This document shows, one piece after another, positions 1 to 9,614 of a stretch of 31,266 bases of DNA. Each line of letters begins with the position of its first letter. Within the stretch, counting starts at the first letter, position 1. Source of the DNA: an uncultured Clostridium sp. (lineage in GTDB: Bacteria; Bacillota_A; Clostridia; TANB77; CAG-508). The notes under the pieces are model-generated. The model was not told where the DNA came from. It did not search any database and saw only the letters and a list, made by a program, of their open reading frames with translations. A program made the position numbers and the translations under genes. The stretch spans positions 1-31,266 of the forward strand of contig CAOJZU010000016.1 in assembly GCA_948466265.1 (NCBI GenBank), in the 5' to 3' direction.

Positions 1-77
1 ATTTATTAAATCATGTCTATTTTTATTTACTGTCGGTCTTCAGAAAAAATCCGCCTTGTACTAAGGATAATTAAATA

Positions 78-626
78 TTATTTGTCAAATTCTTTATCGA
101 ATATACCAAACAATATTTCAAACTCTTCTTCATGTCTTAATAAATCAGGTTGTCTATTTTTAACCATCTCTTTAAATTTTTTATAAGATACAAAAAATAT
201 CTCTGTTATTTCTTCTTCCTGATATCTCATATCAGTTATTTCTTTATTAGTTCTCAATATATACATGTCACTAAATTCATTATTTATAAAGCTCTCTGTA
301 TATTTTGAACTTTTCTTTATTGTTTTTATAAATTGCAATTCTTCTTTACCTATGTCTAAATTTAGCTCCTCTTTTATTTCCCTTATTGCTGCATCCAATG
401 ACTCATCTCCTGCTGATAAATGTCCAGCACAAGATATGTCTAACATATTGGGATTACTATCTTTTGTAGGACATCTTCTTTGCAGCAACACATCTCCATT
501 ATCATTTAATATCCATATATGTACCGATTTATGCCAATTGCCATCTCTATGAACTTCGTTTCTTAGTTTTATTTTTCCTATTTTATTTCCGTTTTCGTCT
601 AATACATCAAAATATTCTTTACCCAT
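78..626 (-). CDS. NUDIX hydrolase (IDI/YfcD-like)
   Basis: A 182-residue protein of the NUDIX superfamily, which hydrolyses or isomerises nucleoside-diphosphate-linked and related pyrophosphate substrates with Mg2+; the substrate here cannot be read from sequence. The NUDIX helix is seen as GHLSAGDE followed by REIKEE. The phrase CAGHLSAGD and the early RNEVHRDGNWH stretch resemble the isopentenyl-diphosphate isomerase/YfcD-like branch. I chose the ATG at 626 because AGGTGAG lies just upstream; a GTG nine bases further up falls inside that site. Two CGG triplets (524-526 and 589-591) lie out of frame, in TCG-GTA and AAC-GGA, and leave the gene intact. It stands alone, separated from ftsH by a terminator. 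Confidence 0.9.
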   Translation of the reverse strand: MGKEYFDVLDENGNKIGKIKLRNEVHRDGNWHKSVHIWILNDNGDVLLQRRCPTKDSNPNMLDISCAGHLSAGDESLDAAIREIKEELNLDIGKEELQFIKTIKKSSKYTESFINNEFSDMYILRTNKEITDMRYQEEEITEIFFVSYKKFKEMVKNRQPDLLRHEEEFEILFGIFDKEFDK

Positions 627-744
627 TTTTCTCACCTTGGGTTATTATATCAAATGAGATATTATTGTACAATAGATTTAACATAAATATTAAGTCTTTT
701 ATGCTTTTAAAATTTAATAAGTTTGTATAAAATAGAAATTTTTT

Positions 745-778
745 AATAAAAAAGGAGATTATGCAGACACATAATCTC
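745..778 (-). terminator. Rho-independent terminator of ftsH
   Basis: On the minus strand a 9-bp stem (GAGATTATG / CATAATCTC) with a short loop is followed by CCTTTTTTATT. It lies just downstream of the ftsH stop and ends the pbp-cysS-DUF1189-ftsH run. Confidence 0.75.
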
Positions 779-831
779 AGTATAGTTCAATGGCTTCATA
801 TGAACTTATAAGTTACTTTTATTGCAACATA

Positions 832-2637
832 TTATTTAAAAAATTCTTCGAATTCTTCTTCTGTTATTGTTTCTTTTTGCATTAATGCATTTGCAACAGC
901 GTCTAGCTTATCACGATTTGCACTTAGTATTTGTTTTGCTCTTTCATATGATAGATCCATAAGTTCTCTTATCTCTTTTCCAACTTCGTCTTCTATATCT
1001 CTTCCATAGAATTCAAGTTCTCTTATATCGTCTACTTGAAGCGATATTGGACCTAACTTTTTACTCATTCCATAAATTATTATCATATCTCTTGCTGTTT
1101 TTGTTGCAACTTCTAAGTCATTGCTTGCTCCTGTTGATATATCGTCTAAAGCAAGTTCTTCTGCTGCTCTTCCTCCTAAAAGTGAAACTAACTTTTCTTC
1201 CATTTCTGTTTTAGATATATAGAATTTGTCTTCGTTTGTCTTATACATTGTGTAACCACCTGCTACACCTCTTGGTATTATTGATATTTCTTTTACATCT
1301 AAAACTGTATCTAAATATTTTCCAACAATTGCATGTCCTGCTTCATGATATGCTGTTAGTCTTTTATCTTTTTCTGATATTACTCTACTTGATTTTTGAA
1401 GACCCACTGTTACTTTTTTTACAGCATCGTCTAAATCTTGCATAGTTATAGCTTCGTGTTTATTAACAGTTGCAATTATTGCAGCTTCATTTAATATATT
1501 AGAAAGTTCTGCTCCTGTAAATCCTGCTGTATCTTCTGCAACACTTTTTAAGTTTATTTCACTTGATAATTTCTTTTCTTTACTATATATTTTTAATATT
1601 TCTTCTCTTCCTCTTAAATCTGGTGGCGCAATCGTTATTTGTCTATCAAATCTTCCAGGTCTTAAAAGTGCTTTATCTAACATTTCAGGTCTATTTGTTG
1701 CAGCAAGCACTATTATTGTATCGTTTTTCTCAAATCCATCCATTTCAACCAATAATTGGTTTAATGTTTGATTATTTTCAGATTCAGCACCGCTTGAAGT
1801 TGTCCTTCTTGAACCTATTGCGTCTATTTCGTCTATAAATATTATACAAGGTGCAAGTTTTTTTGCTTTTTCAAATAGTTTTCTAACTCTTGATGCACCA
1901 AGTCCTGCAAACATCTCTATAAATTCGGAACCACTCATAGATATAAATGGAACTCCTGCTTCTCCTGCAATTGCTCTTGCAATTAAAGTTTTTCCTGTTC
2001 CTGGTTTTCCACAAAGTAAAATTCCCTTTGGAATTTTTGCTCCCATTTTCAAAAATCTTTCAGGTTCTTTAAGGAAATCTACAATTTCTATCATTTCTTG
2101 TTTTTCTTCAGACAAACCTGCAACATCGTTAAATGTTACATCACTTTTATTTTCTACACCATCATATACTTTTCCTTTATCCCCAATTCCTTGCATCTTA
2201 AATACCATAACTACTATCGTTATCATAAGTCCTGTTGATATTATAGATAAGAAATTTGACTGAATTCCTGATAATATTCCACTTTTCTTTTGCAATAGTG
2301 GTATCTCTATTCCTTCTGCTCTTTTTTCATGTACATATTCAATAAAAGCTTGTGTATTTGGGATTATTACCTTCTCCTTATCTTTTTCTTCTTCTCTTTC
2401 TTTATATGTTACTTTAAGAGTAGTACTTCCAACTGTCATCTCGATGTTTTCAATCAATCCATTTTCTATATCTTGTAAAAATTGTGTGTATCCAATATCC
2501 TTATTCTCTTTATCTTTATTACTTACAATATATGAATATCCTAAAATTGCAGCAGTTATTATAATCAATATTCCAATTATTGCTATAATTAGATTATTAT
2601 TTCCTTTTTGTTTTGGTCTGTCATTTTTCTTGCTCAT
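832..2637 (-). CDS. ftsH: ATP-dependent zinc metalloprotease FtsH
   Basis: A 601-residue membrane-anchored AAA+ protease that degrades misfolded and regulatory membrane proteins. Two transmembrane segments (about 15-37 and 128-148) flank a short extracytoplasmic domain. The AAA domain has Walker A GKPGTGKT (210-217; the usual second residue is Pro, here Lys), Walker B IIFIDEIDAIG (about 265-275) and the second region of homology LRPGRFDRQ. The M41 zinc site is HEAGH (431-435), with the third ligand Asp in ASNDLEVAT (about 507). The length is slightly below the usual 610-650. It is the last gene of a minus-strand run, 17 bases after the DUF1189-like gene, and has a GAAAGGAAAG ribosome site. 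It has no in-frame CGG; its one CGG triplet (AGC-GGT) is out of frame. Confidence 0.97.
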   Translation of the reverse strand: MSKKNDRPKQKGNNNLIIAIIGILIIITAAILGYSYIVSNKDKENKDIGYTQFLQDIENGLIENIEMTVGSTTLKVTYKEREEEKDKEKVIIPNTQAFIEYVHEKRAEGIEIPLLQKKSGILSGIQSNFLSIISTGLMITIVVMVFKMQGIGDKGKVYDGVENKSDVTFNDVAGLSEEKQEMIEIVDFLKEPERFLKMGAKIPKGILLCGKPGTGKTLIARAIAGEAGVPFISMSGSEFIEMFAGLGASRVRKLFEKAKKLAPCIIFIDEIDAIGSRRTTSSGAESENNQTLNQLLVEMDGFEKNDTIIVLAATNRPEMLDKALLRPGRFDRQITIAPPDLRGREEILKIYSKEKKLSSEINLKSVAEDTAGFTGAELSNILNEAAIIATVNKHEAITMQDLDDAVKKVTVGLQKSSRVISEKDKRLTAYHEAGHAIVGKYLDTVLDVKEISIIPRGVAGGYTMYKTNEDKFYISKTEMEEKLVSLLGGRAAEELALDDISTGASNDLEVATKTARDMIIIYGMSKKLGPISLQVDDIRELEFYGRDIEDEVGKEIRELMDLSYERAKQILSANRDKLDAVANALMQKETITEEEFEEFFK

Positions 2638-2654
2638 TTTTTATTCTTTCCTTT

Positions 2655-3664
2655 CTATGCATTAGAACCTTCTGGTTCTCCATCTGTTCCTTGATTTTTC
2701 TCTTCTTCATCTTTCTTGTCTTCTTTAGCCTCTTTATCTTTTTCCTTTTCTTCTGTATCTTTCTCCTCTGCTTTTTTTGCTTCATTTGCTTGTATTTCTC
2801 TAAGCTTTATTAATTGTATTTTTTGATTTATTATTTCTGTTTTTATCATAAGGATTGCAACAACTACATAGATATATGAGATACTAGTGTACATCCACTG
2901 GAAGTGCCTTATTTCAAATCCGGTAAATAAGTTTACAATTATATATATTAAGTTAAGAAGTAATGGAAGAGTTAAAGCATGTACACCAATATTGAATGTT
3001 GCTTTGTATCTTAGCCTTATTTTCATTATTCTTCCAAATAAATATCCGAATTACTCCAAGTACTACTGAGTCTACTAAGCTAGAACTTAAGTATACTATA
3101 AATAAGTATATTAGTAAAGTGAAAGATATCGCTAAATTTGTATAAAATAGATTTCGTCCACTTATTAAGCTTATAAAGTTTGATTTTTCAGTAATATCAA
3201 AGTTAAAAATATTTGAATAATATATGGTTTCTTCAGTATTAAGTAATTTACTTTGTATTATCATTCTATCTGATAAGCACAAAACTCCTGTATTGTATGC
3301 TTTAATTCTTTCCAAACTTTCTTCCTTATTTGCATCTTCTTTTGTGTCTACTATGATTATTGGAATTATATTATTTTCATCTTCAAATATTATTTTTTCA
3401 TCTGATATAACTTCTAGTTTTCCACCGCTTTAAACTTATTTCTTCTACATTCTTTGATATATAATCTCTTATACTATCTACTGCTAAGTAAAATTTATAT
3501 GTATATGCAAACGCTATTAAAGCCGTAAATATTAAGCTTAAAATAAATATATATTTTATTGTTTTCCATACTTTCTCTGCTGCAAAACTTTCATATCCTT
3601 CAAAATCCGTTATACTTGTCCATACCTTTTTAAAGAAATTTTTAGTCTTTAGCTTTTCTTCCAC
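2655..3664 (-). CDS. DUF1189-like membrane protein, two +1 sites
   Basis: With two +1 shifts this is one 335-residue protein; without them it falls into three overlapping fragments. The first CGG is at 3425-3427 (after SLK, continuing GGKLEVISDE) and the second at 3046-3048 (after LGVI, continuing GYLFGRIMKI). The N-terminus FFKKVWTSITDF followed by a membrane segment, then an extracytoplasmic domain and three or four more membrane segments, resembles the DUF1189 family, whose function is unknown. The C-terminus (about the last 45 residues) is a Glu/Lys-rich, probably disordered tail. It starts at GTG with a GGGTG site and lies between cysS and ftsH with short gaps, so it is probably co-transcribed. 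The family assignment is moderate; the reading-frame reconstruction is firm. Confidence 0.8.
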
Positions 3665-3688
3665 TTTTATTGCTTCACCCTTTCTTTC

Positions 3689-5074
3689 CTAAGATTTTTC
3701 TACAGTCATTCCTTCTTTTGTATCCTTAATAATATATCCTTTTTGCTGTATAATATCCCTAATCTCATCTGATAATTTCCAGTTTTTTTCTTCTCTTGCT
3801 TTTTTTCTTTCCTCTAAAAGTTCTTGTATTTCTTCTGGTATTTCTAATTTTTCTTGCTTTTCGTCTATTTTTAATCCAAGTACTTCGTCAAATTTAAGTA
3901 AAAGTTCTGCTATTTGTTTCGATTTCACCTTATATCTTACAGCTTCCCAAAGGACACTCATTGCTCCTGTCATATTTAGGTCATCATTTATATTTGAATT
4001 AAATTTTTCTTCTAATTCATCTATAATATTTTGGTCTATATTACCCTCTTCATTACATTCTAAATGTTTTCTAAAGCCTTCTCTTAACCTCATAAGTGAT
4101 ACATTTGCAGCTTCTACTCCCTCAAATGTAAAGTTTAGGTTGTTTCTATAATGAGAAGAATAACAAAATAGCTTGTATGCAATCGGATCTATACCCTTCT
4201 CTTTTAAAGTTTCTATAGTATAAATATTTCCTAAGCTTTTTGACATCTTGCCACCATCTACAGTTAAAAAATTACAATGCATCCAAAACTTAGCTGGAAT
4301 TTTTCCGCATCTACCCTTGCTCTGTGCAATTTCATTTTCATGATGTGTTGGTATATGGTCTATTCCTCCTGTATGTATATCAAATTCTTCCCCTAAATAC
4401 TTCCTACTCATTGCTGAGCATTCTATATGCCATCCTGGATAAGATAACCCCCAAGGGCTTTCCCATTTCATAAGATGTTTTTTTGGAGCCTTTATCCATA
4501 AAGCAAAATCTTCTGGATTTTTCTTTTCAGGGTCTACTTCTACCCTTGCTCCTGCAATTTGCTCATCAGTTTTTCTGTCAGACAAAATTGGATATTTATC
4601 TAATTTTGATATGTCAAAATATATTCCATTAGATGTTTCATATCCATATCCATTTTTTACTATTTCTGATACATATTCTATCATTTCATTAATATGTTCA
4701 GTTGCTTTGCATATTATTTCAGGTTTATCTATGTTTAATCTTTCTAAGTCTTTCAAAAATATATTAGTATAAAATTCTGCTATCTCATATGGGTCTTTAT
4801 TTTCTTTTCTTGCTGCTTTTGCAATCTTGTCTTCTCCTTCATCTGCATCACTTTCTAGATGTCCAACATCTGTTATATTCATAACATGTTTTATTTTATA
4901 TCCATTATATTTTAAAACTCTTCTTAAAGTATCCATAAATATATATGCTCTAAAATTTCCTATGTGGGCAAAACTGTATACAGTTGGCCCACATGAATAT
5001 ATTCTAACAATTTCATTTATTGGACTAAATTGTTCTTTTTTTCCCAAAAGTGTGTTATATAGCTTAAGTTCCAA
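3689..5074 (-). CDS. cysS: Cysteinyl-tRNA synthetase
   Basis: A 461-residue class I aminoacyl-tRNA synthetase that charges tRNA-Cys in the cytoplasm. Visible motifs are YSCGPTVY near residue 28 (zinc Cys), the HIGH-type signature SFAHIGNFRAY, the zinc-binding GWHIECSAM and HTGGIDHIPTHHENE, and the KMSKS loop GGKMSKSLGN. The length is normal for the family. The start is TTG, supported by a strong AGGAGGT seven bases upstream. It follows the penicillin-binding protein gene after 29 bases, which is too short for a T-box leader. It has no in-frame CGG; CGG in TGC-GGA (RCGKIP) is out of frame and does not disturb it. Confidence 0.98.
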   Translation of the reverse strand: MELKLYNTLLGKKEQFSPINEIVRIYSCGPTVYSFAHIGNFRAYIFMDTLRRVLKYNGYKIKHVMNITDVGHLESDADEGEDKIAKAARKENKDPYEIAEFYTNIFLKDLERLNIDKPEIICKATEHINEMIEYVSEIVKNGYGYETSNGIYFDISKLDKYPILSDRKTDEQIAGARVEVDPEKKNPEDFALWIKAPKKHLMKWESPWGLSYPGWHIECSAMSRKYLGEEFDIHTGGIDHIPTHHENEIAQSKGRCGKIPAKFWMHCNFLTVDGGKMSKSLGNIYTIETLKEKGIDPIAYKLFCYSSHYRNNLNFTFEGVEAANVSLMRLREGFRKHLECNEEGNIDQNIIDELEEKFNSNINDDLNMTGAMSVLWEAVRYKVKSKQIAELLLKFDEVLGLKIDEKQEKLEIPEEIQELLEERKKAREEKNWKLSDEIRDIIQQKGYIIKDTKEGMTVEKS

Positions 5075-5103
5075 TAATCTACCTCCTAGGTTTTAATTAA
5101 ATT

Positions 5104-7693
5104 TTAGTGTGTATTTGTAACATTATTTACAGTATTACTTGTATTTGTAGTGTTACTTGTATTAGTTGTATTGCTTGTATTTGTAGTATTACTTGTATTG
5201 TTTACTGCATTATTTCCATTTGCTCCTGGGTCAGTTACATTATCAATAGGTGCTTGTGTTGCACATTCTGTACATATTTCTATTGGAGCCATATATTTAG
5301 CATCTGTTGCTGACCTCCAACGTGTATCTGTATCTGCATTTTCTCTTGTTATAAATACTCTTAACACTTTTTCTTTGCATTTATCGCTTGCAAGTTTATT
5401 TGTTTTACTACAAACTTCTACTTTTTTGTGTATTGTACAATATCCTGATGGGACATTTCCTTGTGAAAAGTATTCTGTGTATGCTTTATTTCCTTCTGGG
5501 TCATGCTGACAATCTTCTGTAGCCAATTGCCCTGACGTCCTACAAACAACTGCTGTTGTAATTCCACTTGGTCTACTCCATGTCTTTGCCTCTAATCCTG
5601 TGTGTACTGGTCTCATTATTTGTCCCCAAAGAATTGCACACTGTGTTGAATTTGCATTTGTATTTCCATTTCCATCTGCTTCACGGTCAAAGAACATACA
5701 TACAGAAGCTGTGTATAATTTTGTAAATCCTGCAAATGATGCTGATGAGTTATTATTTGTTGTTCCTGTTTTTCCTCTAACCTCATGTCCTGTTATTTTT
5801 GCATTTGATCCTCCTGTTTGCCCATTATATATTGGTTCTTTTAATAGATCTTGCAATATCCAAGCATTTTGTTCTGAAAATACTCTTGTACTCTCTTGTT
5901 TTGGCTCTAATATTGGAGTTCCATTATTATCTGTTACTTTTGTATAGAATAGCGGAGTTCTATACACCCCTCCATTTGCAACTGTCGCATAGCAACTAGC
6001 AAGCTCAACTGGTGTCATACCATTTGTCATACCTCCAAGTGCTAGTGAAAGCCCTACATCTTTTTCAGCTGATACATCTACTCCCATTTTCTCCAAATAT
6101 GAAAGTGACTTTGGCACAGTAAGTTTTTGTAATAATATTACTTCTGGAATGTTAGCTGAGCTTTGTAACAATTCTCTAATATTCATATATCCTCTATAGC
6201 CTTCTTTATACCAGTTACGTGGAGAATAATTTCCAAATGATGTAGGTATATCATCTACTGTTGTCGCTGCAGTAATACGTCCTTCTTCAAGACTTGGTCC
6301 GAATTATTCCTATTGGTTTCATACAAGAACCTGGACTATGTCCTTTTATTATCATTCTATTTGTTACATCTCCTACTGGCTTTTCTCCAAGTCCACCAGC
6401 TCCTGCAACAACATATCCTGTTTCATTATCAATTATAGCCATTGCCCCTTGTCTTTGAACATCTTCTTTATATTTTTCACCTGTCTCTTGATTTGTTCTT
6501 GTTACTTTTATAGTTATATACCATTTTTTTGCATTATCTATAAACTGCTTATCTACTTCTGCTTGAATCCTCTGATCTAAGTTTGTATGTATTTGATATC
6601 CATTTGCATAAAGTGCAAGTTCGGCTTCTTCTCTTGACCAGTTATTTTTCTCCATTAAATCTTTTATTACTTGTTTTCTTACCGCATCTAAATAATATGA
6701 AAGTTTGTTGTTTTGTGATACTTCACCTTTTGTAAATTTAATTCCTGCTTCTACTTCTGCAATAGCATTGTTGTAATCTTCTTCACTAACTCTTCCTAAT
6801 TCACGCATTTTTCCTAAAACTGCTTTTACTCTCTTATTAATTGCTTCTGTTCTATCATTTGCTTCATCAAATGGGTCATATCTATTTGGTGCATTCGTAA
6901 TACCTGCAATATATGCCGCTTCTACTAGAGTCACATCTTTTGCATTCTTATTAAAATAATATTTTGATGCTGTTTGTACACCATATATATTGTTTCCTCT
7001 ACCACCAAATGAAACCTTGTTTAAATAAAATTCTAGTATTTGGTCTTTTGATAATTTATTTTCTAAATCATATGCTCTTACAATCTCTTTTACTTTTCTA
7101 AGAGCTCCTTCAAAACTTGAATTCTCATCTTCTTTTGTTAAATTCTTCACAACCTGTTGTGTTATGGTACTTCCACCAAAAGATGATTCTCCTTTATGTG
7201 TAATAAACGTTACAAACGCTCCAATTGTTCTTTTCCAGTCAACTCCATGGTGTTTTTCAAATCTTTCATCCTCTATTGATATAAATGCATCAAAAAAGTA
7301 AGGAGACATTTCATCTTTACTTATAATCTCTCTATTCTCATCTCCCGTAAGAGTAGCAACTGCATTACCATCTTTATCATACATTGTTGCATTTTCAAAT
7401 ATCATATCGTCTAACTCGCCTACATTTATTGCCCAATCTCCCCAAATGCAACGATAAACAATTGCTGCAAATATTCCACCTACTACTACACATAATAGTA
7501 CAAACATTACAATCATAATCTTTAATACTTTTTTTAGCTTTGGATGTTTTTTCTTTTCCTTAGGTTTTTTTTGCGTTTGGTTCTTTTTTTCCTTTACTTC
7601 TTTATATGATTTTATTGGTTTATACATTACTGTCTCATCTTTTTTGTTTTTATTTTCTTCTTTTTTAACTTCTTGTTTTCCTTGTTTTTTCAT
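5104..7693 (-). CDS. Class A penicillin-binding protein (PBP1A type), one +1 site
   Basis: With one +1 shift this is an 862-residue bifunctional peptidoglycan glycosyltransferase/transpeptidase at the cell membrane. A Lys-rich cytoplasmic segment and one membrane anchor (VLLCVVVGGIFAAIV) precede the GT51 domain (EDERFEKHHGVDW, with the catalytic Glu; GGSTITQQ). The transpeptidase active site has SCMK (SxxK), SAN (SxN) and KTGT. The in-frame CGG at 6299-6301 comes seven residues after the SxxK lysine: PIGII, then GPSLEEGRI. Without the shift translation ends four codons later, leaving glycosyltransferase but no working transpeptidase. The C-terminal tail carries NTSNTT repeats. I chose the ATG at 7693, preceded by GGAGG, not an upstream ATG. 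Its only other CGG (ACG-GGA) is out of frame. Confidence 0.92.
5131..5202 (-). repeat. Tandem repeat encoding NTSNTT units
   Basis: An 18-base unit, repeated about three to four times, encodes six-residue units (NTSNTT) at the extreme C-terminus of the penicillin-binding protein. It is a low-complexity Asn/Thr tail, probably flexible and extracellular, and likely to vary in copy number between strains. Confidence 0.8.
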
Positions 7694-7852
7694 TATTTTC
7701 CTCCTCAAAAAGAGTTTTTTGCTTTTGATATACTTTATGACATTACTATTATAATACAAAACTTTTAAAAGATAAAGTATTTTTAGTAAACTTTTATTAT
7801 TAAGATTTACTTAATAGTTTACGGATCCTTTATATATAAGAAATATATTAAG

Positions 7853-7885
7853 AAGGAGAAGGTCTCTTTTTTATACCTTCTCCTT
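7853..7885 (-). terminator. Stem-loop after spoIIID
   Basis: A perfect 11-bp inverted repeat (AAGGAGAAGGT / ACCTTCTCCTT) with an 11-base loop lies just past the spoIIID stop. The U-rich tract on the minus strand is weak, so it may be a terminator or a 3' mRNA-protecting hairpin. Confidence 0.55.
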
Positions 7886-7890
7886 GTCTT

Positions 7891-8203
7891 TTAGCTTGCT
7901 TTATTCTTTGTACCATATTTTAGTTTTGTTGCCATTCCTCCTCTTATGTGTCTTTCTGCTTTATTTTCGTCTAATATTTTTCTTACCTCTATCGCAAGGT
8001 TTGGGTTTACTTTTATAAGTCTTTCGCTTACATCTTTATGTACTGTACTTTTGCTAATACCGAAATTTTTTTGCAGCTCCTCTAACTGTGTCTTTTGAAT
8101 CTATAATATATCGCGCCAAGGAACATGCACGCTCTTCTATTGTCTGCTTACCTGAACTTCTTATATTTTCTTCAGATAAGGTATGATTTTGTTTTCCCCC
8201 CAT
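7891..8203 (-). CDS. spoIIID: Sporulation transcription factor SpoIIID, one +1 site
   Basis: A 103-residue DNA-binding regulator of mother-cell gene expression during sporulation. It is easily missed because each half is shorter than 60 codons. The N-terminal part begins MGGKQNHTLSEENI and contains ERACSLARYIIDS; in-frame CGG at 8060-8062 follows GAAKKF; after the +1 shift come GISKSTVHKDVSERL, NPNLAIEVRKILD, and HIRGGMATKLKYG. These match the SpoIIID family (helix-turn-helix, then the conserved RHLRGG-ATKLKY C-terminal stretch). The zero frame gives one more codon and then a stop (CGG TAT TAG), which would cut the protein inside its helix-turn-helix. The length, 313 bases, is 104 codons plus one base. 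It stands alone between two hairpins. Confidence 0.93.
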
Positions 8204-8290
8204 CTTTTTTAGCCCCCTTAAGTTACGTTTGCTTTTGTTTAATTGTATTCATGGGAGTAAGTCCTTATGACTTTATTTTTGCAAAGAAAT

Positions 8291-8314
8291 AAACTACTCC
8301 TTTTGGAATAGTTT
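8291..8314. terminator. Stem-loop between ydcF-like gene and spoIIID
   Basis: A 10-bp stem (AAACTACTCC / GGAATAGTTT, one G-T pair) with a TTTT loop. On the minus strand it is followed by ATTTCTTT, so it could end transcription of the YdcF-like gene. The plus strand also has a T-run. Confidence 0.5.
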
Positions 8315-8338
8315 TTTCTTTTCTTCTACTTTTTTATT

Positions 8339-9010
8339 CTATTTATCATTAGTTACATCTCCATTACCATTTAATGAAATAATATCTCCTAAATATTTTG
8401 GTTTTGGTTTAAATATACACGATACAAAGTCTTTGTTTCTCGCAGCTATTTCTCTAAGTTCTCTTTTCCATTGGTTTGTATATTTTCTAGGGTCAGCTCC
8501 CACCCCTTTTGCTTCTAGTCCTAAGCTATTTGCTATGTATAAGGATCTATATAAATGGTATTTTTGTGTTACAATAATTACTTTTTTTGCTTCAAAGATT
8601 TCTTTAGCTCTATAAATGCTATCGTAAGAATTAAAACCTGCATGGTCCATAAATATATCTTCTGATGGAATTCCTTTCTCTATAGCATAATCTTTCATTA
8701 TATTTACTTCATCGTATTCTTCTCTTCCGTGGTCTCCGCTCATAATTATTTTATTTGATACTCCTTCGTTATATAAAGAAATTGCTTCATTTAATCTATC
8801 TTCAAGCATTGGACTAGGCTTATCTCCCCATATTCCAGCACCTAATACTAAAATACAATCAATATCTCCAAGCTCAGAATAGTCATTATCTTGAATTATT
8901 TGATTTTTAGTAGATAGTTTTACAAAAAAATTTATTGCTAAAAGTATTGCAATTATTAAAACAATTAAAGCAAGTCCAAAAATCACTATTATTTTTATAT
9001 TTATTTTCAT
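8339..9010 (-). CDS. YdcF/SanA-like DUF218 membrane protein
   Basis: A 223-residue protein with one N-terminal membrane segment (IIVIFGLALIVLIIAILLA) and a DUF218 domain outside the membrane. Seen are DCILVLGAGIWGDKPSP, the RLNEAISLY helix, KIIMSGDHG and a later VIIVTQKYHLYRS, the order found in YdcF and SanA proteins, which are linked to envelope integrity and vancomycin tolerance. No reaction is established for the family. Two CGG triplets in SGDHG (AGC-GGA and CAC-GGA) lie out of frame and leave the gene open. It lies 18 bases downstream of the HD-domain gene, so the two may be co-transcribed. Confidence 0.85.
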   Translation of the reverse strand: MKINIKIIVIFGLALIVLIIAILLAINFFVKLSTKNQIIQDNDYSELGDIDCILVLGAGIWGDKPSPMLEDRLNEAISLYNEGVSNKIIMSGDHGREEYDEVNIMKDYAIEKGIPSEDIFMDHAGFNSYDSIYRAKEIFEAKKVIIVTQKYHLYRSLYIANSLGLEAKGVGADPRKYTNQWKRELREIAARNKDFVSCIFKPKPKYLGDIISLNGNGDVTNDK

Positions 9011-9028
9011 ATAAACTTTCTCCTATTT

Positions 9029-9592
9029 TTACTTATTAAAAATTTGGTCATGCAAAAAAACTATTAATTTTGCAATTTCTCTATCATATATCTTTTTTGA
9101 TATATCTAATTTTAATTCACTTTCTCTTACTATAGGTAATAGCTCTAATATTTTATCAAACTTGCAATTAGCTTCTATACATTGTTTCCATCTATTTACA
9201 CCAACAAAATCTATCTTATCTGCATCTCTTATTATATCTCCTTCTAAAGTTTCTGGTTTTTCATTCCAGCTATGTTTGTATATTGCTTTATAACATTTAT
9301 CAATAAAGTTCTCATCATAAGCTAATCTTCTCATTTCTTCTTTTAGTAAATTCGCACTAATTAATGCATGCCCCTTATTCTTTTCTATTCTCCCCACATC
9401 ATGCCAATAAGCAGATATTATACACACTTCACTATCGGCATTTACATTCTCTAAAATTTCTTTTGTATATTCTACTACTTGTAAAACATGAGAAAGAGAA
9501 TGCTTTGGATCTTTTACAAGCTTCATTTTACAAATGGCCTTTTCTATTAAAGTTTTGTGTTTTTTCTCTATTTTCTCATAATCTTCTAACAT
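9029..9592 (-). CDS. HD-domain phosphohydrolase
   Basis: A 187-residue protein of the HD metal-dependent phosphohydrolase superfamily. The metal-binding pattern is seen as His in KHSLSHVLQV, the His-Asp pair in AYWHDVGR, His in KGHALISANL, and Asp in IRDADKIDF. The last of these (D-A-D-K) is common in small HD proteins related to YedJ. The substrate is unknown; nucleotides are likely from the superfamily. It starts at ATG with AGGAGAG upstream and has no in-frame CGG. It lies between the nucleotidase-like gene and the YdcF-like gene with about 20-base gaps. Confidence 0.85.
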   Translation of the reverse strand: MLEDYEKIEKKHKTLIEKAICKMKLVKDPKHSLSHVLQVVEYTKEILENVNADSEVCIISAYWHDVGRIEKNKGHALISANLLKEEMRRLAYDENFIDKCYKAIYKHSWNEKPETLEGDIIRDADKIDFVGVNRWKQCIEANCKFDKILELLPIVRESELKLDISKKIYDREIAKLIVFLHDQIFNK

Positions 9593-9614
9593 TTATATAA
9601 CTCTCCTCGTTTTT

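Noticed and set aside
5075..5103. T-box leader before cysS
   Set aside because: The gap to the upstream gene is only 29 bases and holds just the ribosome binding site.
5131..5202. CRISPR-like or regulatory repeat
   Set aside because: The repeats are contiguous, have no spacers and encode the NTSNTT protein tail.
5150..5947. Plus-strand open frames opposite the PBP gene
   Set aside because: They are antisense shadows of a clearly coding minus-strand gene, with no ribosome sites or family motifs.
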